Shown here: positions 1 to 9,329 of the stretch, piece by piece | Position numbering within the stretch: the stretch's first letter is position 1 | Layout: each line of letters starts with the position of its first letter | NCBI GenBank assembly: GCA_009602735.1 | Contig: WELA01006414.1 | Span: 1 to 64,000 of the forward strand | Reading direction: 5' to 3' | Length of the DNA: 64,000 nucleotides | Source: Mesotaenium endlicherianum | Lineage: Eukaryota; Streptophyta; Zygnematophyceae; Zygnematales; Mesotaeniaceae | Notes under the pieces: model-generated | The model's database searches: none | What the model was told of the DNA's origin: nothing | What the model saw: only the letters and a program-made list of their open reading frames with translations | Program-made: the position numbers and the translations under genes

Positions 1-1059
1 ACTCGTCCACTCGCGGAAGTGGGTACCTGTTCTTGATGGTGACCTTGTTGAGTGCCCGGTAGTCGACACACATCCTCATAGTCACATCCTTCTTCTTCAC
101 AAATATGACTGGCGCTGCAAATGGAGACTCGCTGGGTCGGATGAATCCCTTCTCCAATAACTCCGTCAGTTGCTTCTTTAACTCATCCAACTCCGCAAAC
201 GATTGTCGATAGGCGGGTCTCACTGGTGGCTTGCTCCCTGGTTCCAACTCAATCTTGTGCTCCATAGCTCTCTGTGGAGGTAATCCTGTAGGTAGTTCCT
301 CAGGAAACACGCACTTGAACTCCTCCAACAGCGCCTTAATTTGGGCAGGCATCTCAGCAGGCTTCTTCTCTTGAGCAGTTGGGCTCTGCTCCTTCTGAGC
401 AAGGGGATCAGACACCACTACTTGCTCCTCCGGCGATGTACATTCGCCCAGGCTGTTAGGATTCACGCTTGCTCCATCTGATGACCTGGCCAGGGCCACC
501 GAAACAAGGTACATCTCCTTCACCTGATTCGCCCTGCATAGCTTCTTAACTTGCAGGCTCGACAGAAGACAGTTACTTGTGGTCGTATCTACCTCCACCT
601 GTTTCGCTGTCTCCATTCGACCATCACGCCCTTGGACTTTCACTTGTCCTGTGCTCCAGTGCACTTGAGGGTTGGCTTTCCTTAGCCATGGTCGGCCCAA
701 TATCACCTCATGGTGACCCAACTCTGCCTGCTCCATAACTTCCTTACTCCGGTGCCCCGCTACTTCCACGTGAATAGCTTCCGTAGGTGCACCACACTTG
801 AGTCTCTGCCCATTTGCCAAAATTGCCTCCTTAGGCTCATAATGCTTCTGCACAGGGACTCGCCACTCTTTCACCAGCTTCTTGTGCACAAAGTTTGCAC
901 TTGCGCCACTGTCGACCATACACTTCGCATTGTTGCCGTCGACCACTCCTTCCACGATGATAGGCTTGTCAACGTCTCGTCCTTTGCTTCTCGGCAGGCT
1001 CCTGGGGATAACCTCCTTGTGAGTTCTCGTCTTCACGCCAGTAGACACCCCAGAACGAC

Positions 1060-2091
1060 TTACTGGCGTCCTCCTTTTTCCTGCTGTTGAGGTTGCTTCG
1101 CCTTCACATGACAGTCTCGAGCCAGATGTCCAAGCTTGCCGCAACTATAGCACGGTCCTCTCGGCTTGAAATTCTGCTGCCTGCGCTGGTACTGCACAAG
1201 TCCCAACTCCATGGGTACTGGACCTTGAACACTCGTGCTTGGCGCTTGAGATCCAAAGTGTCGATATCCTCCAAAGTTGTGGCTGCCCCACTGCCTCTGA
1301 CTATACTCCACAGCGTCGACCCTTGTTGCCAATGCCATCATTTCTCCAAGACTGGTAGGGTCCTTGAGCGCCACTTCCTTGGCCACAGTTGGCTTGAGTC
1401 CCCTCTTGAACTTGTCCATCATCTCCGACTCGTGCATGGATGGACATTGAAGCACCAGCTCGTTGAAGCGCGATACATACTCTTGAACGCTTCCTCGTTG
1501 ACGAAGGCGCACCAATAGATCTCGAGCGGTAGCCTCGGGTGCAATAGGTTGAAATTGCCTCTTCAAGCCTTCAAATAGCTGATCAACAGTAGCAGGAACT
1601 CCAGACAGCTGCTCTTCTCGTTCATACCAAGCTCCAGCACTCTTCTGCAGCAAAGTTATGACAAAGGCGACTTGCCTGTCGGGCGTGAGCGCAGAATACT
1701 CCATAAACTTCTTCACTCCAAAAATCCATTGATGAACAGGCGGCGATCCACGCTCTCCAGTATAGACTTCAGGCTTAGGTGCACGCACTCCTGATGCGGG
1801 TGGAATAACTGGTTGCACCACTGGGTTAACATGAATCGGTGGTACAACAGGTGCAGGTGCCGAACTCGTCGAAGCGGCGTTCCCCATAACAACTCGCACC
1901 ATTCTCTCCACCTCCGCGCGCATATTTTGTTGAAACTGGGTGTAGACTTCTCCTCCAATTGCATTTGCCATTTGTCTTAGCATCGCCTGCATCTCTTGTT
2001 GCTCTCTGGTCATTGTTGGTGCTGCCTGCTGCCCCGCGCGCTCAACATGCTCAACATGTTCGCCTCCTCCAGCTGCCGGTTGCGACTCCAT
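1060..2091 (-). CDS. Gag polyprotein of family A element
   Basis: This 343-residue ORF is the capsid/nucleocapsid precursor of the element. A Gln/Glu-rich N-terminus is followed by a retrotransposon Gag domain (about residues 105-240, with the typical W[10 protein letters not shown] and AGAWYE stretches) and a single CCHC zinc knuckle near residue 313 (C-x2-C-x4-H-x4-[15 protein letters not shown]). The chosen ATG at 2091 lies about 22 bases downstream of the primer-binding site, as expected for a first ORF. Protease follows downstream. The family identification is solid. Whether the protein is still made is not visible from sequence. Confidence 0.9.
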   Translation of the reverse strand: MESQPAAGGGEHVEHVERAGQQAAPTMTREQQEMQAMLRQMANAIGGEVYTQFQQNMRAEVERMVRVVMGNAASTSSAPAPVVPPIHVNPVVQPVIPPASGVRAPKPEVYTGERGSPPVHQWIFGVKKFMEYSALTPDRQVAFVITLLQKSAGAWYEREEQLSGVPATVDQLFEGLKRQFQPIAPEATARDLLVRLRQRGSVQEYVSRFNELVLQCPSMHESEMMDKFKRGLKPTVAKEVALKDPTSLGEMMALATRVDAVEYSQRQWGSHNFGGYRHFGSQAPSTSVQGPVPMELGLVQYQRRQQNFKPRGPCYSCGKLGHLARDCHVKAKQPQQQEKGGRQ

Positions 2092-2112
2092 AATATAATA
2101 TGCAAGCTAGCC

Positions 2113-2126
2113 CTGCTCCGATACCA
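2113..2126 (-). other. Primer-binding site of family A element
   Basis: On the minus strand TGGTATCGGAGCAG lies two bases inside the LTR end. It resembles the initiator-Met tRNA 3' end complement used by many plant LTR retrotransposons. The same motif follows the 5' LTRs of family B. Confidence 0.7.
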
Positions 2127-2128
2127 GA

Positions 2129-2871
2129 TGAAAGGGGCAGAGTGCCCTAGTGGAAGCGTAGTGACTCACGAGGAAAGGAACTAGTTGCCATCATACTAGA
2201 GAGTGCAGCGGCATATCACTAACAAAGCTTAGGAAAATTACTCAACATTTTGAGTAGCAAGAAACTGCTCACAAATGATGTAGGATGAAAGGCCTTGTCA
2301 TTACAAACCCGTAGAAATTTACAGAAGTGAAAACTGATAAGAAACAAAGAAGTTATGCCTATTTATAATTTTCTGCCTAAGTGCTCCCCCTAGGAGGAAG
2401 CTACGGATTTTCCTAAGTGTTCGTCAAATCGTCCCTTCCAGAATATTCGTGAGTAAGCCAGATTAGTCTAATCTGACGTGTCGGGCCGAATTGACGTCGA
2501 CATACATGCATCGACATTACTAGAATATTCTATCTTAGACGCGCTAGGCTAAACCGAAACTTCTAGGTAAATCGACCTAGTCGGCACTCCGCGTCAGCCG
2601 AACTTACGTGAAGGTTCGAGTTCATTCTAACGGGCCAGATCGCTCGACGCTGTCGGTCAATCCGACGGTCGCGCTCACCGCGAATTAAGGACAGTCGTCA
2701 ACCGACCTCAAAACTAATTAAACTTCGGAAATTCATAACTCTCTCAATAATTGACCAAATTTGATGAACTTTATATCAACATGACCACAAAAATGCACTC
2801 TACACTACTATACAATCAAAACATACTTTCATGATACTCAAAAATGCACTTCATAAACCTATGACCTTACA
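2129..2871 (-). repeat. LTR of family A (5' LTR of the element)
   Basis: This is a 743-bp LTR that on the minus strand begins TGTAAGGTCATAGG and ends CTGCCCCTTTCA (TG...CA). Its limits are fixed by comparison with the two solo copies at 16047-16775 and 38378-39121, which share both ends. The internal region continues to the left. Confidence 0.9.
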
Positions 2872-3916
2872 CTCGTGGTCCCACTTTGGAGCAGACAGGG
2901 TTCTTCAGGAGGCCTGCTGACAGGACTAGAGGATCGTCCAGGTCTAGGTTCAAGTCTCAGTCTCCTGATTTTGGAGCCCCAAGAACATCTCTCTAGATCT
3001 TGAAACCATCCTCCAGTCAAGCCTTGGCGGGGGTCTCTGTATTTGCACTCCACAACGGTAGTGGACTGAGGGTGGAGGTGACAGTTTACTGTCACTAGTT
3101 ATCCCCACAGCTAGGTAGCAATGTTGAAGCAAGAGGCACGCGGTAGGGAGATTAGTACTGTCAGATTCTTAATGCTTGGCTCTACAGTATAGTGTTGTCG
3201 AGACGACAACAATTTAAGTTGGAGGGAATGTAATAAATCAGTATATTGGTAGATATAATATTCAATTAATTAGAACAGTTAGTTCGGCCTGCTAAACTTT
3301 AGTTAACACTCAATTTGTTCAACTTTTAATAAATTTCAGTTTAATGACTCAGTCGAGAGCAGCAGTCTGAAGTCAATTTAGGTTAGCTTGCTGACACATT
3401 CTTTAACGGTTAGCTGACTTCCGTACTCGGTAGCTGCGAACTGCCTAGTCGTGCAATAAAGTTTGATATGCTAATGAATGGCCAGATGACATCCCTATGA
3501 TGGATGGCAATTCGGGATGATGGGAGATGGCGGTGGATTTGGTACCAACGTGGTTAACTCCCGGGTAGGCGGTGCCATCGCACTTGCCGTTCAAGAGTAA
3601 ACTCATTCCATGTACATAGGCTAGGTTTTGCTTTCGAGTTCGGCATTTGGAAACGAGGCCAACTCTCTTGTATCGCATACTGAGAGATATTTGAATCCAA
3701 GGCGAGACGAATTGTCTTCTCACCTTGCTTATGTATAAGTTTATCGATTGCATCATTGATGCTCGTTTACTTGCATTTGATTTGTGAGTATTGTTCACTG
3801 CTAGTATATTGTCGTTTGTTGTTAAATCAGTTAATAGAAAATATCGTAAAAATTACTTACTGATATGAAGATCTTTATTAATTGTTCATCCCCTATTGTT
3901 AAGTCGATTCATTTCA
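2872..3916 (+). mobile_element. 3' end of a family B Ty3/gypsy element (B-left), interrupted by family A
   Basis: Bases about 2877-3010 match the SR-rich C-terminal end of the third ORF of family B (compare 49215-49330). A polypurine stretch (AAGTTGGAGGGAA, about 3215-3228) follows, and then a complete 3' LTR at 3229-3916. The rest of this copy lies to the left of the family A insertion, outside the window. The copy is old and broken. Immediately to the right, at 3917, family C coding sequence begins, so this B copy was itself inserted in a family C element. Confidence 0.85.
3229..3916 (+). repeat. LTR-B, 3' LTR of B-left
   Basis: This 688-bp repeat begins TGTAATAAATCAG and ends AAGTCGATTCATTTCA. 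It is one of ten family B LTRs in the window and is clearly more diverged from the B2 LTRs than the B1 LTRs are. Confidence 0.9.
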
Positions 3917-6443
3917 CAGGCCAAGGAAGGTGGACCGGGAGGGAAACGCACCATTTCGGCGGATGTTGATGCGCTATTTCAAGTACAGGGGGGCAGCTCA
4001 GAGGGGAGGGGTTCCGAGAGGAACCACAGCCCCACCCCTGCAACCTATTATGGATATCTTGCAGGGGGAGGGAGAAGCTGGTTTGATTTGTGAAGCTACA
4101 GCCTTGGGAAGTAACATTTCTATGGTACGTCCCTCACCCATTGGAACATGGGGAAGGAGCAAACCAGCTCCTAGGACGCCTATGGTTTTTGAGCAGGAAG
4201 TGGTGGAGCTGAGAAGCACCTTAAGCCGCTTGACAGCCGAAAATGCTGTATTTGCACAAGGTGCAGCTCAAAGGCAGCAGAATTGGGCACAGGAATAATC
4301 AATTACACCTCCACCAGGAGAGGAGTTTGGCACAACGGTTGCGCATATCACAACCATCGAGAGGCAGTGGGGATGGACCATCGACCCAAGGGACAGCACC
4401 CACGAAGGCAACTCTTGCCCTCGACGAGAAGAAGGCGGCACAAGCACCAGCTGGACTGCTAAAGATGAAGACATATTCTTGAGGCAACCTATCAGGAGGC
4501 GTCTGAAGTACCCCGCCCAAAACAAGAAGCGACGACCCATCGGGAAAGGTAAACAGTCAAAGAGACAGGCTGTAAAGCTTAAGCCGACGGAGGAGCAAGC
4601 TGCAAAGCCTGACACTCCATCTCCTAACAACCAGATAGGAAAGTCTGAGGACCAGGATGAGGGTGAGAAACCCTCACCTGAGTCCAAGGAGTAGCAACTA
4701 CTGCACGCTTTTGTTGGGGAGAAGCAGCTTGAAACCGAGACCTTTGCCATTGGGGAAATGGTCTCATCCCAGCAAAAAACATAAGTCAAAAGGCTGCTAA
4801 AGAAACATCGTAAGACTACTCTAAACTACTCCAAGCCGTTCAACCTTCACACAGGCTGGAGTCGTGTGGGGATCGGCGCAGTACTCACACAGGCCGAAAG
4901 TCATAAAACGGAGTACGTGATTGCCTACGCGTCTCGTTCAAACAACAGAGCAGAGAGCAACTACTCGTCCTACGAAGGAGAGCTACTGACAGTGGTTTTG
5001 CCGTCATACATTTCAGAGAGTATCTTTGAGGAAGACCTTTCACGCTCATCACAGATCACTCGCCATTAAGTTGGTTGATGAACAACGGAGACCTCGCTGG
5101 TAAGTTGGCTCGCTGGGCTCTCAAGCTCCAGGAGTACCAGATAACGGTAGTGCACCATGCAAGTGTACTCAACAATGACGCCGATGGACTCAGCAGGAAT
5201 CCGGACCTATCCTCAGACAACAGAACAGGAGCTCGGGAAAACAAAGATCCGAGCAGCTCAGCAGAGTTGGCAGCCTCCCCGGCCAAAATGGCTGGAATGG
5301 TGGCGTAAGGTGAAGCTGAGTCTCTACCCCTGTTCAGTCCAGAGACCTGGAAGGATCAAGCCACTATGCACTGGCTGAAGATGGAAGTCCACTTCAAGGG
5401 ATTATTCTCAAAGGAGAAGGACCAGGTGGGCCATTGAGCTAAAAGATTTTGCTGGAAACGCAACAACCTCTTCAAGATTGAAGAAACTGGGCAGGTAAAA
5501 TTCGTGCCAGAACTCACCAAAAGACGAGCTCTCGTGCAGGAAATGCACGAAAACGCTGGACGCTATGGTGTCAAAAAGGCATATAGTCTTTTGGAGCTGT
5601 CTTACTGGTGGAGGGGCATGAAGCAACAGTGTGAAGACGTGGTCAAGGTCTGCCAAAGCTGTGACCGTGTCAAGGCTGGATTCACCTAGCAGCATCCACA
5701 CTTGCAACCCCTACCAATCATGGGCCTAGGCTATCGCTGGAGCTGCAATCTTGCAGGTGAGCTATCGCTGTCCAAGCGAGGTAACAAGTATATCATGGTC
5801 ATGATTGAGCATTTTTCTAAGTGGGTAGAGGTTGTTCCTTTGATTGCTAAAGAGAATCGCTTCTCAACAGCGTGATTGTGCGTCATGGAGCTCCAGCAGA
5901 AGAGGTGACAGACCAAGGATCTGAATTTCAAGGGTCGTTTCAAAACTTTTTGGATAAGTGCTTCATTGATCATCGCACCACGTGTAGAGACCACCCTCAA
6001 GCGGATGGTCTAGCAGAATGAATCGTGCAAACTATTGAATCTGCTTTGCGCAAATATCTCCTTGAGCATGATGAGCGCGATTGGGATCTGGCCCTGCCAT
6101 GGCTGGTGATGGGCTACAGGTTTAGCAAACAAGGTGCATTGAAAGAAACTCGCCATAGCAGAAGTCAAGTTGTGCCTAGCAGCATCAAGCAGGAGATTGA
6201 GCAGGTGAAAAACCTGGACAACTCCGAGGAACTGCTAAAGGTCATGGTACGCCGCAAGGCATTATTTGAATACATGATGCCCGTTGCACTGGACAATTTG
6301 AAAATTGCGCAGAAAAGAGATACACAGCGTTATGCCGGGACGCGGGATGGGAGCTACCGACTGCAGATGACGCAGATCCAAGAAGGAGACTTCGTCTACA
6401 GAAAGCGTCAGACAAGACTACCATCGACACCAGTTCAAGTGCA

Positions 6444-6773
6444 GTGATCTTACGCGTGAAACATGCGTTGGATAATGGTGTGTTAGAACTGGAAGGTTCT
6501 GATGGTAAAATCATAAAAGATCACGTGCGGAATTGCTCGCTGTGCCATTTACCAAATATTGATCCCACGGTAAGCGCTGTGCCTGAGGAATTATTGCCAG
6601 CCACATCCTGTGTCAGTTGCAAAGTGCTAAATAATAAAGAAGCAATGGTAACTTGCAATAAATGTGGAGTCCGTTGGCATACTTTCTGCATTGGCGATGA
6701 GGACGTTATGACAAGACGCTGGGAATGTCCTGATTGCGTTCCCAAACCCCCTAGCCGCAAAGCTGGAAAATAG
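6444..6773 (+). CDS. C-terminal Pol segment of family C with a PHD zinc finger
   Basis: This open segment follows the integrase core and carries a canonical Cys4-His-Cys3 finger at about 6609-6743: C-x2-C-x9-C-x2-C-x4-H-x2-C-x13-C-x2-C. In the known family PHD fingers read the methylation state of the histone H3 tail. Here it occupies the place where chromovirus integrases carry a chromodomain. The domain call rests on exact spacing and on a Trp at the expected place before the final Cys pair. The inferred role is to direct integration to particular chromatin. It belongs to a broken element and is treated as a fossil. Confidence 0.75.
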   Translation: MILRVKHALDNGVLELEGSDGKIIKDHVRNCSLCHLPNIDPTVSAVPEELLPATSCVSCKVLNNKEAMVTCNKCGVRWHTFCIGDEDVMTRRWECPDCVPKPPSRKAGK

Positions 6774-6818
6774 CTAACTTTCAGCAGAAAGGGCAGGGAC
6801 GTTTCAGCTGAAAGGGAG

Positions 6819-7165
6819 GGATGTAAGGAGAACTGAAGGGAGGTATACATTTTTTGACAAAATTTTCCAGAGTGTAGAGTGTAAGAGTGGAGGATCGGTT
6901 AGGTGAGGAGAACACAAGATGCTGAGTGTTCCACTGCATGATGCAAATGCAGGAAGACCAGAAATGGGTCTATCTTAGCTAGCTTGCCATCGACACACGT
7001 GCAAAGATTGATCAACTCGGTTGATTTCCCATGTGCAACAACGCACCGACCAGTCGATCAGGTACCACCCGCACGCGAAAAGGGACCACCGACACATCAA
7101 CCAGGTCGAAGGCACACTTGCTGAGAAGATACGCACGTGCCAAAGGATCGACACTGTTAAGCCAA
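6819..7165 (+). repeat. LTR of family C (3' LTR, right limit uncertain)
   Basis: It begins TGTAAGGAGAACTGAAGG directly after a purine tract (GAAAGGGAGGGA). It is collinear with the minus-strand copy ending at 57040, including the opening TGTAAG, a T-rich stretch, a CTGAGTG block and several ACGTG-containing blocks. Similarity stops near 7165. Whether the true LTR ends there or was cut by later MITE insertions is not clear. Confidence 0.6.
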
Positions 7166-7219
7166 AGGACCGACGTAGGACGCGATTTCGCAACACCCGG
7201 AATTGAATTATTTGGCTTT

Positions 7220-7252
7220 GTGCGCTGTAAATTGGCCCCAAACCAGCCCTTA
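7220..7252. repeat. Isolated terminal repeat of the Harbinger-like MITE
   Basis: The stretch ends CCAAACCAGCCC followed by TTA and matches the right terminal repeat of the MITE copies that follow. It appears to be a fragment of a third copy. Confidence 0.5.
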
Positions 7253-7276
7253 GTAAATGCACTAAGAGCTGGTTTA

Positions 7277-8145
7277 GGGCTGGTTTACAGTGGGCGCTAA
7301 ATTAGCGCCATTGTCCATTTTAAATGTACTTGCGTGTACCCGAGAGTACAGTGATGCTTTCAATGTTGTTTATCCACGTCCCAAACGTGGTTTACAGTGG
7401 GTTTTCGGGCTTGTTTCATAATTGAAAAGAGGATTTTGTAAAATTGAACTACAAGCCAAAACTAAGCATTACAGCGGGAAACTCAAATGACCTATCGAGG
7501 TCATTTGATTTTTCTGCAATTGAACATACACTCGCTATCATCTCTTACGTCCGGTAAAAGCCACTATCGTACGTGAACGTACATGTCAAAAGGTGTTGTC
7601 AAATCCCTCCTATGGTACTAATCTTGTACCTTTTCCCTTTTTTTGAATTCTTGTGTGCCAAAAGCAACGCACACCAAAAAATCCTAAATTTTCATTTCGC
7701 GCCAAACTACACCAAACATGCAAAGCAGAAACCGCGACTATATAGCAGCGAAGGCAGAGAAGGAATTCTTGACCTCATACGAAGCAATGAATGGAAAACG
7801 CGAAGAGTAGCTAGTATATAGTGAAGTGGTTTCGATGTCGAGGAGGAACAAAAGAAGAGCTCAAATTTGATACCAAATTGTGCAGAAATTTGGAGTTAGA
7901 TTTGAAGTGAATTTGAGAGTGACCGTTTCGTACGAGGAAAAAGGTCATTCAAATCCTGACATGCTAGGTTGGGGCGTTTAACTCGCGTTTGAATAGTTGA
8001 AAGGCGTGGGCACTGTAAACCAAAAGTCCAAGGTACTCTTCATGTTGAAATTCAAATAGTATGTGTATAAAGGTGAATGGCAGAAAAGAAAGCAGCGCGA
8101 ACGGCGGAATCGCACATTACGCGAGTGCCCACTGTAAACCAGCCC
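7277..8145. mobile_element. Harbinger/Tourist-like MITE, copy 1
   Basis: This 869-bp element has terminal inverted repeats beginning GGGCTGGTTTACAGTGGGC on the left and, reverse-complemented, GGGCTGGTTTACAGTGGGC on the right. It is flanked by TTA on both sides (7274-7276 and 8146-8148). TTA target duplication and a GGG-starting terminal repeat are typical of PIF/Harbinger elements. No transposase reading frame is present, so it is non-autonomous. It contains a short inverted repeat, AAATGACCT-loop-AGGTCATTT (about 7487-7509), matched by a longer one in copy 2. Confidence 0.65.
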
Positions 8146-8148
8146 TTA

Positions 8149-8733
8149 GAGTCGCCAAAACCGAGCGATTCTATTCTATTCGATTGTACCCGCGTGTACC
8201 CGACGGTACATCGCGACTTTTTATTTCGAAAAATGGCCACGTTTCGAGGTTTACAGTGCACTTACGCGGCCTGCTTTCTTTTGAACTATTTCACGTTTAC
8301 AAAAGAAATATGACGAAAACTGAACTGAATAGGTCAAAACGCAAATGACCTCGAGAGAGGTCATCTCGAGGTCATTTGCGTTTTCAGGAATCGACGAGGA
8401 CCTGCTCACTTTCTATTCCGGACTCATCGTTCGTGCCAAGTACTCTGGCGTACACGTCAAAATGGACTCGTCAAACCTCTTCTACCGATATTTCTTGGAT
8501 GTGACCTATCCGCCCGCTAAAAAGGAGATGCAAATTGCAACGCTGCTAATAGGGGAATTTGACGGTCGAAGGAACAGTAGGGACTGTGGTCACTGTAAAC
8601 CAAGAGTTCAAATTTGGTTATTTTTTTATTTGAACAAGCTTTTTAAATATTGAGTTCCAGAATAGCGCCCAAACCGGAAAAGCGCGATGAGCGGAATAGA
8701 ACTTGGTCGCGAGTGCCCACTCTAAACCTGGCC
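8149..8733. mobile_element. Harbinger/Tourist-like MITE, copy 2, abutting copy 1
   Basis: This copy shares ordered blocks with copy 1: a GTGTACCCG block (8194 versus 7335), GGTTTACAGTG, the CAAATGACCT hairpin, GTACACGTCAAAATGG, CACTGTAAACCAA and a right terminal repeat ending near 8733. No separate left terminal repeat is seen. Copy 2 starts directly after the right end of copy 1, so the two share the middle terminal repeat. This head-to-tail arrangement suggests insertion at, or duplication across, an existing end. Confidence 0.55.
8336..8384. repeat. Perfect 21-bp inverted repeat with 7-base loop
   Basis: Positions 8336-8356 are the exact reverse complement of 8364-8384, with loop GAGGTCA. 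The arms contain AAATGACCTCGAGA. It lies in the centre of MITE copy 2 and corresponds to a shorter hairpin in copy 1, so it is a family feature. Transcribed, it would form a stable small-RNA-like hairpin. Any such function is inference. Confidence 0.85.
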
Positions 8734-9329
8734 TAAAATTGGCTCAAATTGGCCAATATTGCTCAATTTGCCGTGAATGCACAAGTCGGCCTGGCGCGTA
8801 CCGTGCTGACTTCTCGAGGACAGCGTGTTATGGCCCCGAGTTGACCATTTGAAATGTAATGTTCGTCGACGTGGCGGTATTATCCAAAAATACTTGATTA
8901 CGGCTCAACCGACCGGGTGCTCCCAGAAGAGTTCCCTGCAGGCCGATGAAGGGGGACGAGGGGAGACCTTATCAGTGAGCATACCAGAGCATACCCATGC
9001 ATGTGCATGGCCATGTCCGTGCCCTACGCCCATGCCTTAAGCTTATCTTTGCCTCGCTTCCAATCCATAAAAATTAGTATAACCATATATGCAAAGATTC
9101 GAGCTGCTATAGTGAACCCAAAAGACCCCGGCCTGATTTGCTCTAGAAACATATAATGTTTTGAGAGGGTGATGTCGGTTGTGCCATTTTCTGAGGGTGC
9201 ATGCTCAAGAGGCGGTACGGGCAAGACATGGTTAACCAGAATACACTTGTAAAGAGCACTGAGAAGTGGAGAATGAGCGGAAGTTGAGCTGCCCGTCTCT
9301 TATCTTCTCGATACTTGAAAATCCTTGCA
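8734..9329. other. Upstream region of the TMEM186-like gene
   Basis: No coding similarity, RNA gene or mobile element end was recognised. It contains imperfect ATGCATG/CATGGCCATG repeats around 8990-9035. It probably includes the promoter and 5' UTR of the gene starting at about 9330, but no clear TATA element decides the start. Confidence 0.4.

Larger units (their letters stand above)
1..2871 (-). mobile_element. Ty3/gypsy LTR retrotransposon, family A, 5' part (cut by window edge)
   Basis: Reading on the minus strand from the right, the order is 5' LTR (2129-2871), a primer-binding site (2113-2126), gag (1060-2091), an aspartic protease region with a DSGAS-type active site (about 870-930), and the start of reverse transcriptase running off the left edge (residues like [11 protein letters not shown] at about 50-90). 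Order and motifs are those of Ty3/gypsy elements. The visible part looks largely open, so the copy is probably young, but its 3' half and second LTR lie outside the window. It is inserted in the 3' region of a family B element, whose sequence resumes at 2872. Two solo LTRs of the same family occur at 16047-16775 and 38378-39121. Confidence 0.9.
3917..7165 (+). mobile_element. Old Ty3/gypsy element, family C, with C-terminal PHD finger
   Basis: Parts in order: a Gag-like segment (about 3930-4700, with a heptad-like stretch and a basic tail); RNase H (about 4850-5210, ending in the usual H-x7-N-x-ADGLSR signature); an integrase zinc-binding domain and catalytic core (about 5500-6130, with DQGSEF and HPQADG-like motifs); and a C-terminal region with a PHD finger (6444-6773). 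A purine-rich tract and an LTR follow from about 6819. The 5' end was displaced by insertion of B-left. The copy is a fossil with roughly ten breaks and is much older than family B. The right limit is where similarity to the related LTR at 56735-57040 fades. Confidence 0.75.

Noticed and set aside
3445-3798. Recurring 60-120 residue frames within every LTR-B copy (also 18664-18930, 36102-36368, 49691-49957, 51433-51699)
   Set aside because: They are the same non-coding LTR read in both strands. They recur because the LTR recurs, and there is no sign of codon-level conservation.
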